NCBI GenBank assembly: GCA_035295985.1
Contig: DATHBT010000158.1
Location: forward strand, 1-11,812
Source: JAIVGV01 sp035295985
GTDB lineage: Bacteria > Acidobacteriota > Blastocatellia > Pyrinomonadales > Pyrinomonadaceae
Direction: 5' to 3'
Length of the DNA stretch: 11,812 nt
The notes beneath the pieces were generated by a model, which saw only the letters and a list, made by a program, of their open reading frames with translations, did no database searches and had not been told where the DNA came from. Shown here in pieces: positions 1 to 6,119 of this stretch. Every line of letters begins with the position of its first letter. The first letter of the stretch is position 1. The position numbers were made by a program, and so were the translations under genes.

Positions 1-222
1 TGCATCACGAATACAACCTTCCGCACTATTCACAGAGAGGGGCAAGGTTTTGAGCACTTTCTGCTGATACTCAAACAAGCTTTCTCCATTAGCGCCACCT
101 CTCATTGAGGGAAAACGAAGCTGCACGCTATCATCTTCCCAGTCACAAACAGCGCACAGATTATAGCTTCCCGGCGGCTCAACAAACGTCATAAAGCCGC
201 AAGCTGGACACGGATATTCCAT
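1..222 (-). CDS. CPCC-family cysteine-rich protein, 3' end cut by window
   Basis: The frame is open from an ATG at 222 down to the window edge, giving the first 74 residues. They contain two cysteine pairs, CPAC (C5, C8) and CAVC (C23, C26), then WEDD at 28-31 and a GGAN motif at 42-45. This matches the small 'cysteine-rich CPCC' family, whose usual pattern is CPCCG, then CPVCFWEDD, then GGAN. The third residue of the first motif is Ala instead of Cys, but the four spaced cysteines of a probable zinc ribbon remain. The family has no firmly known function. The start lies 15 bp past the end of an attC site and has no clear Shine-Dalgarno sequence, as is common for integron cassette genes. The region is less GC-rich than the rest of the window, which fits acquisition. 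Family assignment is fairly sure; cassette membership is inferred from the attC. Confidence 0.8.
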   Translation of the reverse strand, partial: MEYPCPACGFMTFVEPPGSYNLCAVCDWEDDSVQLRFPSMRGGANGESLFEYQQKVLKTLPLSVNSAEGCIRDA

Positions 223-237
223 ACAATTCACAAAAGC

Positions 238-340
238 ATCTAACGCCCGGCATCACCCGCCACGCACACAACGCGGAATTGCGGGCGTCTCGCGGATGAA
301 AGCAACGCTGTTCGCGGTCTGGTGCATGCCCTTGTTAGGC
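238..340 (-). other. Integron attC recombination site (59-base element)
   Basis: Read on the minus strand, the site starts with the inverse core GCCTAAC (340-334, matching RYYYAAC) and ends with the core GTTAGAT (244-238, matching GTTRRRY). Inside the cores lie L-box-like arms, GCATGCACC (329-321) and GGTGATGC (257-250). These pair except for one extra G in the first arm. This asymmetric unpaired base is the feature that sets attC orientation, so the site reads on the minus strand. The start GCCTAACAAGG and the end CGGGCGTTAG are also typical of attC sites. The length of 103 bp is within the known range of about 57-141 bp. It implies integron-mediated insertion of the CPCC cassette at 1-222. 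No integrase gene or attI site is in the window. Confidence 0.8.
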
Positions 341-445
341 GTGGCCTTGCCCATCAGAGTTGGCATCGTAGAAATAATAACCTACCCCGAAGCGGAGGTA
401 ATCAGCGAAATCAGCCGGCCTCTCCCCTGCGTGGACTCTATCCAC
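335..445 (-). pseudogene. Short frame ending inside attC; possible remnant of preceding cassette gene
   Basis: A minus-strand frame runs from a GTG at 445 (right after an in-frame TGA) to a TAA at 337-335. It encodes 36 residues with the segment FGVGYYFYDANSDGQG. The stop codon is the TAA of the attC inverse core GCCTAAC, a common way for cassette genes to end. I do not recognise the product. It could be the 3' tail of a cassette gene whose 5' part was lost, since plus-strand methylase sequence begins only 38 bp beyond it. It could also be a chance frame. The evidence is position and the stop-in-attC arrangement only. Confidence 0.3.
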
Positions 446-456
446 TCAACCGAAAT

Positions 457-475
457 TACTGATCCGGGATCAGTA
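457..475. repeat. Perfect 9-bp inverted repeat, single-base centre
   Basis: TACTGATCC, a single G, then GGATCAGTA form a perfect hairpin or dyad. It lies at the junction between the cassette-side sequence and the methylase fragment, 7 bp before the ATG at 483. It could be an operator for the methylase remnant, a transcription terminator-like hairpin without a T run, or a recombination scar. Nothing in the sequence decides between these. Confidence 0.6.
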
Positions 476-482
476 GTTAGGA

Positions 483-896
483 ATGACGCCGCTCCGCTCC
501 GCCTACAATTACTTCGGCGGGAAGTCTTCGGTGGCGCACCTGATCTGGGAAGCCTTCAGCGAAGACGTTGGTAACTTTGTCGAGATGTTCGCCGGCTCGG
601 CCGCCGTCCTACTGGCGCGGCCGCCGGTCAGGAATCCCGACGAGCCACATCATGAGACCCTAAACGATGTGGACGGTTTCATTGTCAATTGCCTTCGCGC
701 GATAAAAAGGGATATTTTGAAAACGCACCGAGACAAGAGAGTCACCCCTTTAGCGGATGCCTCGGCAGGTATCCAGAACGAGGCCGCGGCGATTCTGATT
801 TTCGTCGCGTTCGCCATTGCAGTTGGAAGCCTTGCTCTCTCACGACGTGTCGTTCCTCCAAAGCGTGAACAGAAGATGGCCGTGGCCTTAAACTAA
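483..896 (+). pseudogene. Truncated phage-type D12-class DNA adenine methylase
   Basis: Residues 1-77 look like the start of phage D12-class N6-adenine methyltransferases. There is the SAM-binding YFGGKS motif (10-15), then VEMFAGSAAVLLARP (33-47), and an LNDVDGFIVNCLRAIKRD segment (60-77) where family members carry a conserved N-D-x-D stretch. Intact relatives are about 250-290 residues and continue with the catalytic DPPY motif. Here the similarity stops near base 714 and no DPPY follows. The frame runs on for 60 unrelated residues, including a hydrophobic stretch at about 101-119 (AAAILIFVAFAIAVGSLAL) followed by basic residues, which resembles one membrane helix. The ORF therefore looks like a chimaera made by deletion or insertion, and it cannot methylate DNA alone. 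The ribosome binding site is weak. The family call for the N-terminus is fairly good; whether the tail is ever translated is unknown. The stretch 897-979 holds nothing I recognise. Confidence 0.65.
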
Positions 897-979
897 GTGC
901 TGCGTCATCAGCGCAAATGTGATCGGCCTGCTGGTCTGGGCCGCGAAGCGTCACCATGTAGGTTAGGCCGCGACTACCT

Positions 980-1795
980 TCAGGCCCGCGTGGCCAGCGT
1001 GATGATGTACTCGCGGCCCCAGCGCACCTTGCCATCCGCGGGTGTGACGTAGCCGCGATACAGATCGGTCAGGTCATTTCGGAACGCTTCTGCCTCGTTG
1101 TTCTGATTCTTCTCCAGCAGAGAGTGATACGCGCGGTTCGTCGGGCCATACTGGCCGATGAACAGCTCCGCCACCTGTTCGGGCGTATCGGCGTACTCCG
1201 GGCAGTCGTAGCGCTCGAACCGGTAAGCGTCGAACGAGTTGCCGAGGAGAGATTTCACCTTCTCTTCCTCGCCCCACCCGAAGGGACTCGGCACTCCCTG
1301 CGCGGGCGGGACGTACTTGCTCACCACCCGGAACATGCGCCCGACTCCGCTCTCCGGCGTCCATGCCTGAATTGCGATGCGACCCTCAGACTTCGTCACG
1401 CGCGCGACCTCGTCAGCCACCCGCTGCTGGTCGGGTGCGAACATGAGTCCGCACGACGACACGACGACATCGAACGCCCCGTCCGGGAACGGGAGGTTCT
1501 CCGCATCCCCTTCCCTCCACGCGATGCCGCCCAGACCCTCCGTAGCCTCGCGCTCGCGCGCGACGGCGAGCAATTCCGGCGTGAGGTCGAGCCCGGTGAC
1601 CTCGGCCCCGCGAGCGCGCGCCGCGAGCGCCGTGTTCCCGGTCCCGCAGGCTATGTCAAGCACCCGCTCGCCCGCGTGGACGCGCGCAGCGCGCACGACG
1701 TGGTCGGCGACTGCCCGGATGCCCTGGGCGATCTGGTCGTAGTCCCCCGACGCCCAGGTCACCCGGTGTTTCCGCTTCAACTCGGCGAAATCCAT
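980..1795 (-). CDS. Class I SAM-dependent methyltransferase (UbiE/Methyltransf_11 type)
   Basis: The 271-residue product is a cytosolic class I methyltransferase. Motif I is VLDIACGTGN (45-54), which wraps the methionine part of SAM. The acidic residue that would bind the ribose is D70 in VTGLDLTPELLAVAR. GDAENLPFPDGAFDVVVSS (96-114) is the Methyltransf_11 motif II region. After the core a C-terminal segment (about 145-271) contains no recognised domain and probably shapes the substrate pocket. The substrate cannot be named: UbiE-like similarity is limited to the SAM-binding half, and the many paralogues act on varied small molecules. The start at 1795 is supported by an AAAGGAGA ribosome binding site. 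The gene follows the histidine kinase on the same strand with a 203-bp gap, so an operon is possible but not compelling. Confidence 0.9.
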   Translation of the reverse strand: MDFAELKRKHRVTWASGDYDQIAQGIRAVADHVVRAARVHAGERVLDIACGTGNTALAARARGAEVTGLDLTPELLAVAREREATEGLGGIAWREGDAENLPFPDGAFDVVVSSCGLMFAPDQQRVADEVARVTKSEGRIAIQAWTPESGVGRMFRVVSKYVPPAQGVPSPFGWGEEEKVKSLLGNSFDAYRFERYDCPEYADTPEQVAELFIGQYGPTNRAYHSLLEKNQNNEAEAFRNDLTDLYRGYVTPADGKVRWGREYIITLATRA

Positions 1796-1803
1796 TATTG
1801 TGT

Positions 1804-1811
1804 TCTCCTTT
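1804..1811 (-). promoter_or_regulatory. Ribosome binding site of the methyltransferase
   Basis: On the minus strand AAAGGAGA lies 8 bases before the ATG at 1795. This near-consensus Shine-Dalgarno sequence fixes the start of the methyltransferase gene. Confidence 0.75.
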
Positions 1812-1887
1812 AGACATCAGGCCGCGGCGTTCCAAATGTCGACGGTGCGGTGCCACTCACCGTCCGGCATCACCAAGTCTGGGCATG

Positions 1888-1977
1888 AAAAAGGGCTATC
1901 TGATCTCCCGCCGTATCCCGGGTCCGGCGGGTCAGGCTGCATAAGCACTCATCAAGCGCGAGGCTGAAAAAGCCCTT
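1888..1977 (-). terminator. Possible terminator structure downstream of the histidine kinase
   Basis: In the 203-bp gap after the kinase, the minus strand reads AAGGGCT (1977-1971), later AGCCCTTTTT (1897-1888). These can pair as a 7-9 bp stem closed by a T run. Between them sits a smaller GC-rich hairpin, CCCGCCG (1907-1913) with CGGCGGG (1925-1931), around an 11-base loop. The distance between the outer arms (about 73 bases) is long for a classic Rho-independent terminator, so this is tentative. If real, it would separate the kinase from the methyltransferase transcript. Confidence 0.3.
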
Positions 1978-1998
1978 CTTATCATTGGCCCGACTTAT

Positions 1999-4191
1999 TT
2001 ACTTGTCACGCTGGACGAGGCTGGCGGCGACGGCTACCAGTTCCGCCAACTCGACCGGCTTCGGCACATGCATTTGATATCCCGCACGCAGCGATTGCAT
2101 CCGATCCTCCGCCCGCGCGTACGCAGTCAGGGCGATGGCGGGGATCTTACCTCCGCTTTCGGCGGGCAGCGCCCTGACCTTCCGGATCAGCTCGTACCCA
2201 TCCTCGTCAGGCATGCCGATGTCACTGATCAGCAGGTCAGGCACTTCGACTGCGAGCGCCTCCAATGCCTCGGACGCCGACCCGACTACTGACACGTCAG
2301 CGCCGCACTGCCCGAGTCCGGCCTTCAGCAACTCACGGGTGTCCGGTTCGTCGTCCACCGCCAGAATCCTGAGACCGTCGAGTCTGTCCGGACACTCGTA
2401 TAGGGGGAGTGTGTCTCTCGCAGCCGGGTGCACGCGCTCGCCCACGGCCACGCTCTGATAGACGGGGGCGACCGGCAGCAGTACCGTGAAGGTCGCGCCC
2501 TGTCCCTCGCCCCCGCTCTCGGCTCGCACCGTCCCGCCATGGAGTTCGACGAGGTGCCGCACGATTGAGAGCCCCAGTCCCAGTCCGCCGTGCTGGCGGG
2601 TGGTGCGGCCGTCGGCCTGGCGAAAGCGGTCAAACACGTAGGGCAAAAAATCCGGCGCGATCCCGGGCCCCGTGTCGCTGACGGCAATTTCGACGTGCGA
2701 GTTGACCCGCTCGAGCCTGACCTGCACGCGCCCGCCCTTCGGCGTGAACTTGATGGCGTTCGACAGCAGATTCCAGACGACCTGCTGGAGCCTTACGGGG
2801 TCGCCTGAGACCGTGACCACACCCGTGTCCAGGATCCTCTGCACGCGCACTTCCTTCGCTTCGGCCGCGGGCCTGACCGCCTCGACGGCCGCCTCGATGA
2901 AGGAGTTCGGATCGACTGGCCGCACGTCAATGCGGAGTTTACCCGTGATGATGCGCGAGACATCCAGGAGGTCGTCGATGAGTTGTGCCTGCGCCCGCGC
3001 GTTCCGCTCGATAGTCTCCAGGGCCTTCGCCATCTTCGCGTCAACTGTTTGCCCGGTGCGCAGCAAATGCGCCCACCCAAGGATGGCCGTCAGCGGCGTC
3101 CTCAACTCGTGCGAGACGGTGGCGAGAAATTCGTCCTTGAGCCGGTTCGACTCCTGCGCCTCGACGTAGAGCCGCTCCTTTTCCCCCGCGACTTGTTCCG
3201 CTTCGGCACGGGCGCGCTGGGCGTCGTCGTAGAGGCTCGCGTTGTCTACCGCGACCGCTGCCTGCGCGGCCAGCCCCTCAACGATCCGTGCAACTCGTTC
3301 GGTGAAGACGCCCGCCTTGGGATGGCCGAAGAAGAGCCCGCCGATCACCTCGCCCGAACGCGAGGTGACGGGTACGGCCAGATAACTCGTCACGGGCAAG
3401 TGGCCTTCTGGCATGCCGAAGTAAGGAGAGTTTTTGCCGTAACGCGCGTCGAGATTCACATCGCCAATGCGAAGGGTGCCTTCGCCGCGAAAGGTGGGGC
3501 CGAAGAGGTCTGTGGCGCGCGGCATCGGGAAGTGAGCGAAGGCTTCACGGGGCACGCCGGAGAGCGTGTAGAGCATGTAAGACGCGCCCCGCTGGTCGAG
3601 CACGTTGTAGAAGAAGGAGCCGAAATGCGCGCCGCTGATTTCGGTCGCTGCGTCCGTCACGACCTGCACGAGTTTGTGCAAATCGAGTTCCGCCGCGAGC
3701 GTCTGCCCGACACGGTTGACCGTCTCAATGACTTCAGCCTGCTCGCGCAACTCGGCCTCGGCTCGTTTGCGCTCGCTGATGTCACGCGCGATCTTCGACG
3801 CCCCGAGGATTTGGCCTTCGGGGCTCCTGATGGGCGACACGGTGAGGGAGATATCAACGAGCGAGCCGTCCTTGCGCACGCGCGCCGTCTCGTAGTGGTC
3901 GATCCGCTCACCGCGCCTGATCCTGGCGAGAATGTTCGGCTCCTCATCTAAGTGGTCAGGCGGGATTAAGATAGTGACAGGCTTGCCGATCATCTCCGCG
4001 GCCGTGTAGCCGAAGATGCGAGAGGCCCCTTCGTTCCAGCTCGTGATGACGCCGTCGAGCGTCTTACTGATGATGGCGTCTTCGGCAGACTCAATGATTG
4101 CGGTCAGCCATGCGGACGCACTTTCCTTGGACGGCGGTCGGTCGGCAACATCTGCGGCGCGCGGGTAATCTCCGGACATTCCTTGTGACAT
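1999..4191 (-). CDS. Hybrid sensor histidine kinase, PAS-GAF-HisKA-HATPase-REC
   Basis: The product has 730 residues, no signal peptide and no membrane segments, so it should sense a cytosolic cue. A PAS domain with its PAC segment covers about 28-145, from AIIESAEDAIISKTLDG to ISERKRAEAELREQ. A GAF domain spans about 160-322, and a coiled-coil linker follows to about 352. HisKA has the H-box FLATVSHELRTP with H361 as the phospho-accepting histidine. The ATPase has the N-box WNLLSNAIKF (473-482, N478 and N474), G1 DTGPGI (506-511) and G2 GGLGLGLSIV (535-544). A C-terminal receiver starts near 606 with acidic D613 and D614, phospho-acceptor D657 in ISDIGMP and K711 in VPKPVE. All key residues are present, so it should be active. 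The output partner is not encoded nearby; it may pass phosphate to a separate Hpt protein or regulator. No strong Shine-Dalgarno precedes the ATG at 4191, so the exact start is the least certain part. Confidence 0.93.
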   Translation of the reverse strand: MSQGMSGDYPRAADVADRPPSKESASAWLTAIIESAEDAIISKTLDGVITSWNEGASRIFGYTAAEMIGKPVTILIPPDHLDEEPNILARIRRGERIDHYETARVRKDGSLVDISLTVSPIRSPEGQILGASKIARDISERKRAEAELREQAEVIETVNRVGQTLAAELDLHKLVQVVTDAATEISGAHFGSFFYNVLDQRGASYMLYTLSGVPREAFAHFPMPRATDLFGPTFRGEGTLRIGDVNLDARYGKNSPYFGMPEGHLPVTSYLAVPVTSRSGEVIGGLFFGHPKAGVFTERVARIVEGLAAQAAVAVDNASLYDDAQRARAEAEQVAGEKERLYVEAQESNRLKDEFLATVSHELRTPLTAILGWAHLLRTGQTVDAKMAKALETIERNARAQAQLIDDLLDVSRIITGKLRIDVRPVDPNSFIEAAVEAVRPAAEAKEVRVQRILDTGVVTVSGDPVRLQQVVWNLLSNAIKFTPKGGRVQVRLERVNSHVEIAVSDTGPGIAPDFLPYVFDRFRQADGRTTRQHGGLGLGLSIVRHLVELHGGTVRAESGGEGQGATFTVLLPVAPVYQSVAVGERVHPAARDTLPLYECPDRLDGLRILAVDDEPDTRELLKAGLGQCGADVSVVGSASEALEALAVEVPDLLISDIGMPDEDGYELIRKVRALPAESGGKIPAIALTAYARAEDRMQSLRAGYQMHVPKPVELAELVAVAASLVQRDK

Positions 4192-4255
4192 AAATGGATG
4201 AGACCACTATCAGCTTGAAGATTTATGCTTTCGGGGGAAAGTTTATAAGGACGAG

Positions 4256-4261
4256 ATTATA
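4256..4261 (-). promoter_or_regulatory. Candidate -10 box for the histidine kinase
   Basis: The minus strand carries a perfect TATAAT, 64 bases before the kinase ATG. A good -35 at normal spacing is not visible; TTGTAG is 20 bases upstream of it, which is too far. The region between the kinase and the miniature element is AT-rich and otherwise empty. Confidence 0.35.
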
Positions 4262-4304
4262 TACGTGCGACGTGATTATTACTACAACCACCCTTGCAAA
4301 CTAA

Positions 4305-4393
4305 GAGCACCTAACAAAACCTCTGTCAGAGGCTAAGACTCTTGGAAATCTGAATCGGCTCTACCCCTAAAACGGGGGTTTTGTTAGGTGCTC
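4305..4393. mobile_element. 89-bp MITE-like element with 17-bp perfect terminal inverted repeats
   Basis: The left end GAGCACCTAACAAAACC (4305-4321) is matched exactly by its reverse complement at 4377-4393. The element is flanked by TAA on both sides (4302-4304 and 4394-4396). The interior has two short dyads, CCTCTG/CAGAGG next to the left end and CCCC/GGGG near the right end, and no gene. Ends starting with GAG and a 3-bp TNA target duplication are typical of the IS1031-like branch of the IS5 family. This is therefore probably a non-autonomous derivative that an IS5-like transposase would move. The repeats and flanking duplications are seen directly; the family link is inference. It touches the broken transposase on its right, and the open frame there reads through the element. 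Confidence 0.75.
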
Positions 4394-4509
4394 TAAGCTC
4401 GGACCAGAGGAATTGAAGCAGTGTAAAGGGCGTTAGGATACGTCCTTCCAACCACCTCTCATCCCTTATCGAGGCGGCTTCATGCGGACTCTCAGACCCG
4501 GCTTGCTTT

Positions 4510-5033
4510 TTAACATTGAGTGACGATTTGATCGGGCAGGAGAATTTTACCGCTTCGTCTTTGCGTTCGGGTGTGGAGGCGCACACCGTGAAAGTAAATC
4601 TTTTTGCTGGCACAGTAGCCGACATCCGCCACGTCACGGGCGACGCTGGCCGTGTAGGCGTGACCGCCCGCCGCCAGCATGACGGACATGGAGTCAATGA
4701 AGCGATCAATTTCCGGCTCGAAGTGGTCTTGTAATTGTTTCTGCAAGTATCCCCGATGGTTTGAAAAGTTGGCTCTAACAGATTCAGCCGCGCGACAAAA
4801 GTTTGATACGCAGGCAAAGCGGGAAAGAAGTTTCTCCAATAGTTGTCAATCAGCTTGTGAATCGCCTTCTTCTCAACCAAACCTTGCAGATGACCGAACA
4901 AGTAGATGGTCACCAGTTCCCGGTCGGTAAAGACAGGATTTGAATTATTGCTCAAGCGTTGAAAACAGGTTTCAGATTGAGTATCGTAAATGTGGCAGAC
5001 AAGCAGATACAGTTGAATCAGTTGATTTTCCAT
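4510..5033 (-). pseudogene. Degenerate DDE transposase remnant (IS982/IS5-like)
   Basis: From an ATG at 5033 the first ~97 residues form a helical transposase N-terminus (FTDRELVTIYLFGHLQGL, then IDNYWRNFFPALPAYQTFVARL). Near 4740 the frame shifts by one. The catalytic part continues in another frame with FIDSMSVML, holding the first Asp of the DDE triad, then VADVGYCASKKIYFHGVRLH and RRSGKILLPDQI. Near 4525 it shifts again, back to the first frame, where SLNVKKQ resumes. The remaining ~100 residues, with the second Asp and the Glu, are absent. Sequence from about 4400 to 4500 no longer resembles a transposase. Two frameshifts plus a 3' truncation make it inactive. The FIDS..KKxYFHGVRLH style resembles IS982 and related IS5/IS4-like enzymes; I cannot fix the family. 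A degenerate outer end may lie near 5095-5106 (TGTTTAGCTC, loosely like the neighbouring element's end). Confidence 0.7.
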
Positions 5034-5294
5034 GAGAAGAAAATTCTACCAATTCCGCTGGCTTGTCTGTCATTTCAACTCCTGATTCACATAAATGTTT
5101 AGCTCATGTCAGGCTCGACGGGCGAATTGAAGGGGTCGCGCATGTGATCGGAACCGGGTAGCGCAGGGGTGCTCGCATCTGACCTCTCATGGTTTTCCTT
5201 AAGCTGCCCCGTAACAAGGGTGGTTCATCATTGGCTAGGCTGGCAGATAGAACGGGCGGGAGACCGATTTAGGCATCATCAGGAGGACCCTTAT
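5034..5294 (+). other. Intergenic leader upstream of the aldehyde oxidoreductase operon
   Basis: This 261-bp stretch separates the transposase remnant from paoA. It must hold the operon promoter unless transcription comes from further left. I saw no clear -35/-10 pair, no sigma-54 site with correct spacing, no strong operator palindrome and no recognisable riboswitch. An open frame from 5169 runs into paoA, but the translated leader looks non-coding and the start at 5295 is better. Confidence 0.4.
5281..5287 (+). promoter_or_regulatory. Ribosome binding site deciding the paoA start
   Basis: AGGAGGA lies 7 bases before the ATG at 5295. It is a full-strength Shine-Dalgarno sequence and selects this start over upstream in-frame alternatives, such as the one at 5169. 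Confidence 0.85.
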
Positions 5295-6119
5295 ATGAAT
5301 GACGACTTCGACGAGACCTCGGAGCCTGAGTTAACGGCTGACGAGGAGGCATTGTTAAAGGAGATGCCGACGTTGACCGACGTCGGGCAAGCGCGGCGCA
5401 CATTCCTGGGGCAGACGCTCGCGGGCGGCCTCAGCGCCTTCGCGCTGATGCTGTTGGAGCAGGAGAGGGCGCTCGCCGCGCTAGCCACTTCGCCCGAGGC
5501 GGTCTTCGCGCCGGCCCCGGCGCTGGAGAACCCCGTCAGGGTCATCCTGAAGGTCAACGGCGCGACGAAAACACTCGAACTTGATTCGCGCATGGTACTG
5601 CTCGACGCGCTGCGCGAGAGGCTGGAGTTGACCGGCACGAAGAAGGGCTGCGACCAGGGCCAGTGCGGTGCATGCACCGTTATCGTCGACGGGCGTCGCG
5701 TGCTCTCCTGCCTGACCCTCACCGCCACCTTGGAGGGCCGGGAGGTCACGACCATCGAAGGACTGGCGAAGGGCGACCAACTACATCCCGTGCAGGCGGC
5801 CTTCATCAAGTACGACGGCTTCCAGTGCGGATATTGCACGCCGGGGCAGATTTGCTCCGCCGTCGGAATGCTGGAAGAGGCGCGGCGCGGCGATGTGAGT
5901 CACGTCACAGCCGACGTCACGACATCGACCACGCGACTCACGGGCGATGAAATACGCGAGCGGATGAGCGGTAACATCTGCCGCTGCGGAGCCTACCCAG
6001 GGATCGTCGCCGCCATTCAGGAAGCCCATTCGGGCAAGGAGACGGCGCGGACGTGGCGCTTCGTTGACGACCAGGAATTGGCCCGCGTCAGGCAGGAGGT
6101 TGCAGATGAGACCGTTTAA
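5295..6119 (+). CDS. paoA: Periplasmic aldehyde oxidoreductase, Tat-exported [2Fe-2S] subunit PaoA
   Basis: This 274-residue electron-transfer subunit belongs to the xanthine dehydrogenase family. It passes electrons from the molybdenum centre towards FAD. A Tat signal has twin arginines R34-R35 in ARRTFLGQ, then a hydrophobic stretch to about residue 54 and an AxA-like region near 61-64. The acidic n-region of about 32 residues is long, but E. coli PaoA (YagT) has a similar extended leader. The plant-type ferredoxin domain follows from about 81, with C119, C124, C127 and C139 for one [2Fe-2S] cluster. The helical domain has C178, C181, C229 and C231 for the second, in QCGYCTPGQ and GNICRCGAYP. 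GTKKGCDQGQCGACTV and MSGNICRCGAY are very close to E. coli PaoA as I remember it. First gene of the operon, it overlaps paoB by 14 bases. The Tat signal should export the folded heterotrimer by hitch-hiking, since the other subunits lack signals. Confidence 0.93.
   Translation: MNDDFDETSEPELTADEEALLKEMPTLTDVGQARRTFLGQTLAGGLSAFALMLLEQERALAALATSPEAVFAPAPALENPVRVILKVNGATKTLELDSRMVLLDALRERLELTGTKKGCDQGQCGACTVIVDGRRVLSCLTLTATLEGREVTTIEGLAKGDQLHPVQAAFIKYDGFQCGYCTPGQICSAVGMLEEARRGDVSHVTADVTTSTTRLTGDEIRERMSGNICRCGAYPGIVAAIQEAHSGKETARTWRFVDDQELARVRQEVADETV

Noticed and set aside
474..480. Second integron core site GTTAGGA near the methylase start
   Set aside because: The last base is A, not a pyrimidine, and no matching inverse core with L boxes is found nearby.
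1124..1813. 229-residue plus-strand frame opposite the methyltransferase
   Set aside because: The minus-strand gene has SAM-binding motifs and a good ribosome binding site; the opposite frame is compositional.
2983..3951. 322-residue plus-strand frame opposite the histidine kinase
   Set aside because: The kinase on the other strand has all its domain motifs intact and the opposite product shows no domain.
5095..5106. Right terminal repeat of the broken transposon (TGTTTAGCTC)
   Set aside because: Similarity to the neighbouring element's end needs gaps and there is no matching target duplication; mentioned only as a weak possibility under the transposase.
5225..5260. Possible sigma-54 promoter (TTGGCTAGGCTGGCAG) before paoA
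   Set aside because: The GG to GC spacing is 8 instead of 10 bases and the -12 element does not match.
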